Positions 5,651-5,942 of a stretch of 5,942 nucleotides of DNA are shown piece by piece (the stretch's first letter is position 1; each line of letters begins with the position of its first letter). A model generated the notes under the pieces. It did not search any database. It was not told the DNA's origin and worked only from the letters and a program-made list of their open reading frames with translations. The stretch is from assembly GCA_904501675.1 (NCBI GenBank), contig CAJGCL010000115.1, positions 1 through 5,942 on the forward strand. Direction: 5' to 3'. Source of the DNA: Clostridiaceae bacterium (lineage in GTDB: Bacteria; Bacillota; Clostridia; Oscillospirales; Acutalibacteraceae). The translations under genes were made by a program, and so were the position numbers.

Positions 5651-5942
5651 TTATTCGAAAGTTATTTCGTAAAAAACTGCGGAATTACCTTGAATAACGT
5701 TGTTAAAAACAAGTACTCCATTTTCAATTTCCATTGTTTGATTTACAGGATTAAGCTTTGCACAGTCTATATATTTATCTCTTAATTCAGTATTATATAT
5801 ATCCTTTGCTTGAGCGCCTGCAAGAGTTATTTCGCTATCAAGACAAGGATCATCAGGCGACCAGCCGAAAGCTTCACTTGTTATATTATATTTTTCTCTG
5901 TCCTTCTGCCACTCATCAAAGAAATTACAATTATCATCAATA
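5651..5942 (-). CDS. C-terminal end of an unidentified protein (5' end outside window)
   Basis: A minus-strand frame stays open from the right edge to a TAA at 5651-5653, giving the last 96 residues of a protein. The segment is rich in aromatic and acidic residues, with FFDEWQKDREKYNITSEAF, then GWSPDDPCLDSEITLAG, a short helix-like stretch AKDIYNTELRDKYIDCAKL, and a final stretch that looks like beta strands (NGVLVFNNVIQGNSAVFYEI). Such an ending resembles the small C-terminal beta-sandwich of some glycosidases, but that is only an impression and I assign no family. Codon use and base composition match the neighbours, and no stop interrupts the frame, so it is likely a real gene. It ends 62 bp before the spoIIID start, with a terminator-like hairpin between. 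Confidence 0.7.
   Translation of the reverse strand, partial: IDDNCNFFDEWQKDREKYNITSEAFGWSPDDPCLDSEITLAGAQAKDIYNTELRDKYIDCAKLNPVNQTMEIENGVLVFNNVIQGNSAVFYEITFE

Overview
The window looks like chromosomal DNA from a low-GC, endospore-forming member of the Clostridia. The genus is not determinable from the sequence alone. The reasons are AT-rich DNA, strong GGAGG-type ribosome binding sites, textbook SigA promoters, the Firmicutes gene pair ylxM-ffh, and a spoIIID gene, which only spore formers carry. Seven of the eight genes lie on the minus strand; only mntP is on the plus strand. No rRNA, tRNA, CRISPR array, transposon or phage gene was recognised, and no gene-free stretch reaches 300 bases.

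Layout from left to right. Positions 1-506 hold the first 168 codons of ffh (signal recognition particle GTPase; the 3' part lies outside the window). It is preceded by ylxM (528-890), the usual SRP partner, and the pair is driven by a perfect-consensus SigA promoter (955-983). That promoter abuts a near-perfect 14-bp inverted repeat (919-954). Upstream is a two-gene minus-strand operon with a GTGA stop/start overlap. Its first gene encodes a membrane-anchored protein of the neutral ceramidase family (1937-3754), and its second encodes a membrane-anchored alpha/beta-hydrolase-fold protein (1011-1940). A divergent promoter region (3755-3873) separates this operon from mntP (3874-4449), a manganese efflux pump with a TTG start. 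A bidirectional terminator (4465-4491) sits between mntP and a convergent lipoprotein gene of unknown function (4499-5254). The lipoprotein's own promoter directly follows spoIIID (5322-5588), the mother-cell sporulation regulator. The right edge carries the last 96 codons of an unidentified gene (5651-5942).

The most interesting element is the ceramidase-like/hydrolase-like operon. Both proteins appear to be tethered to the outer face of the membrane, and both have changes at the position of the family's catalytic serine. The hydrolase has Gly in place of the nucleophile of GxSxG. The ceramidase-family protein has AAVYPT where true ceramidases have GDVSPN, yet it keeps all four expected zinc ligands. 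This suggests a cell-surface pair with altered or lost catalysis. No biochemical role can be assigned from sequence alone. The second point of interest is the compact overlap of terminator-like hairpin, possible SigE promoter and ribosome binding site in front of spoIIID.
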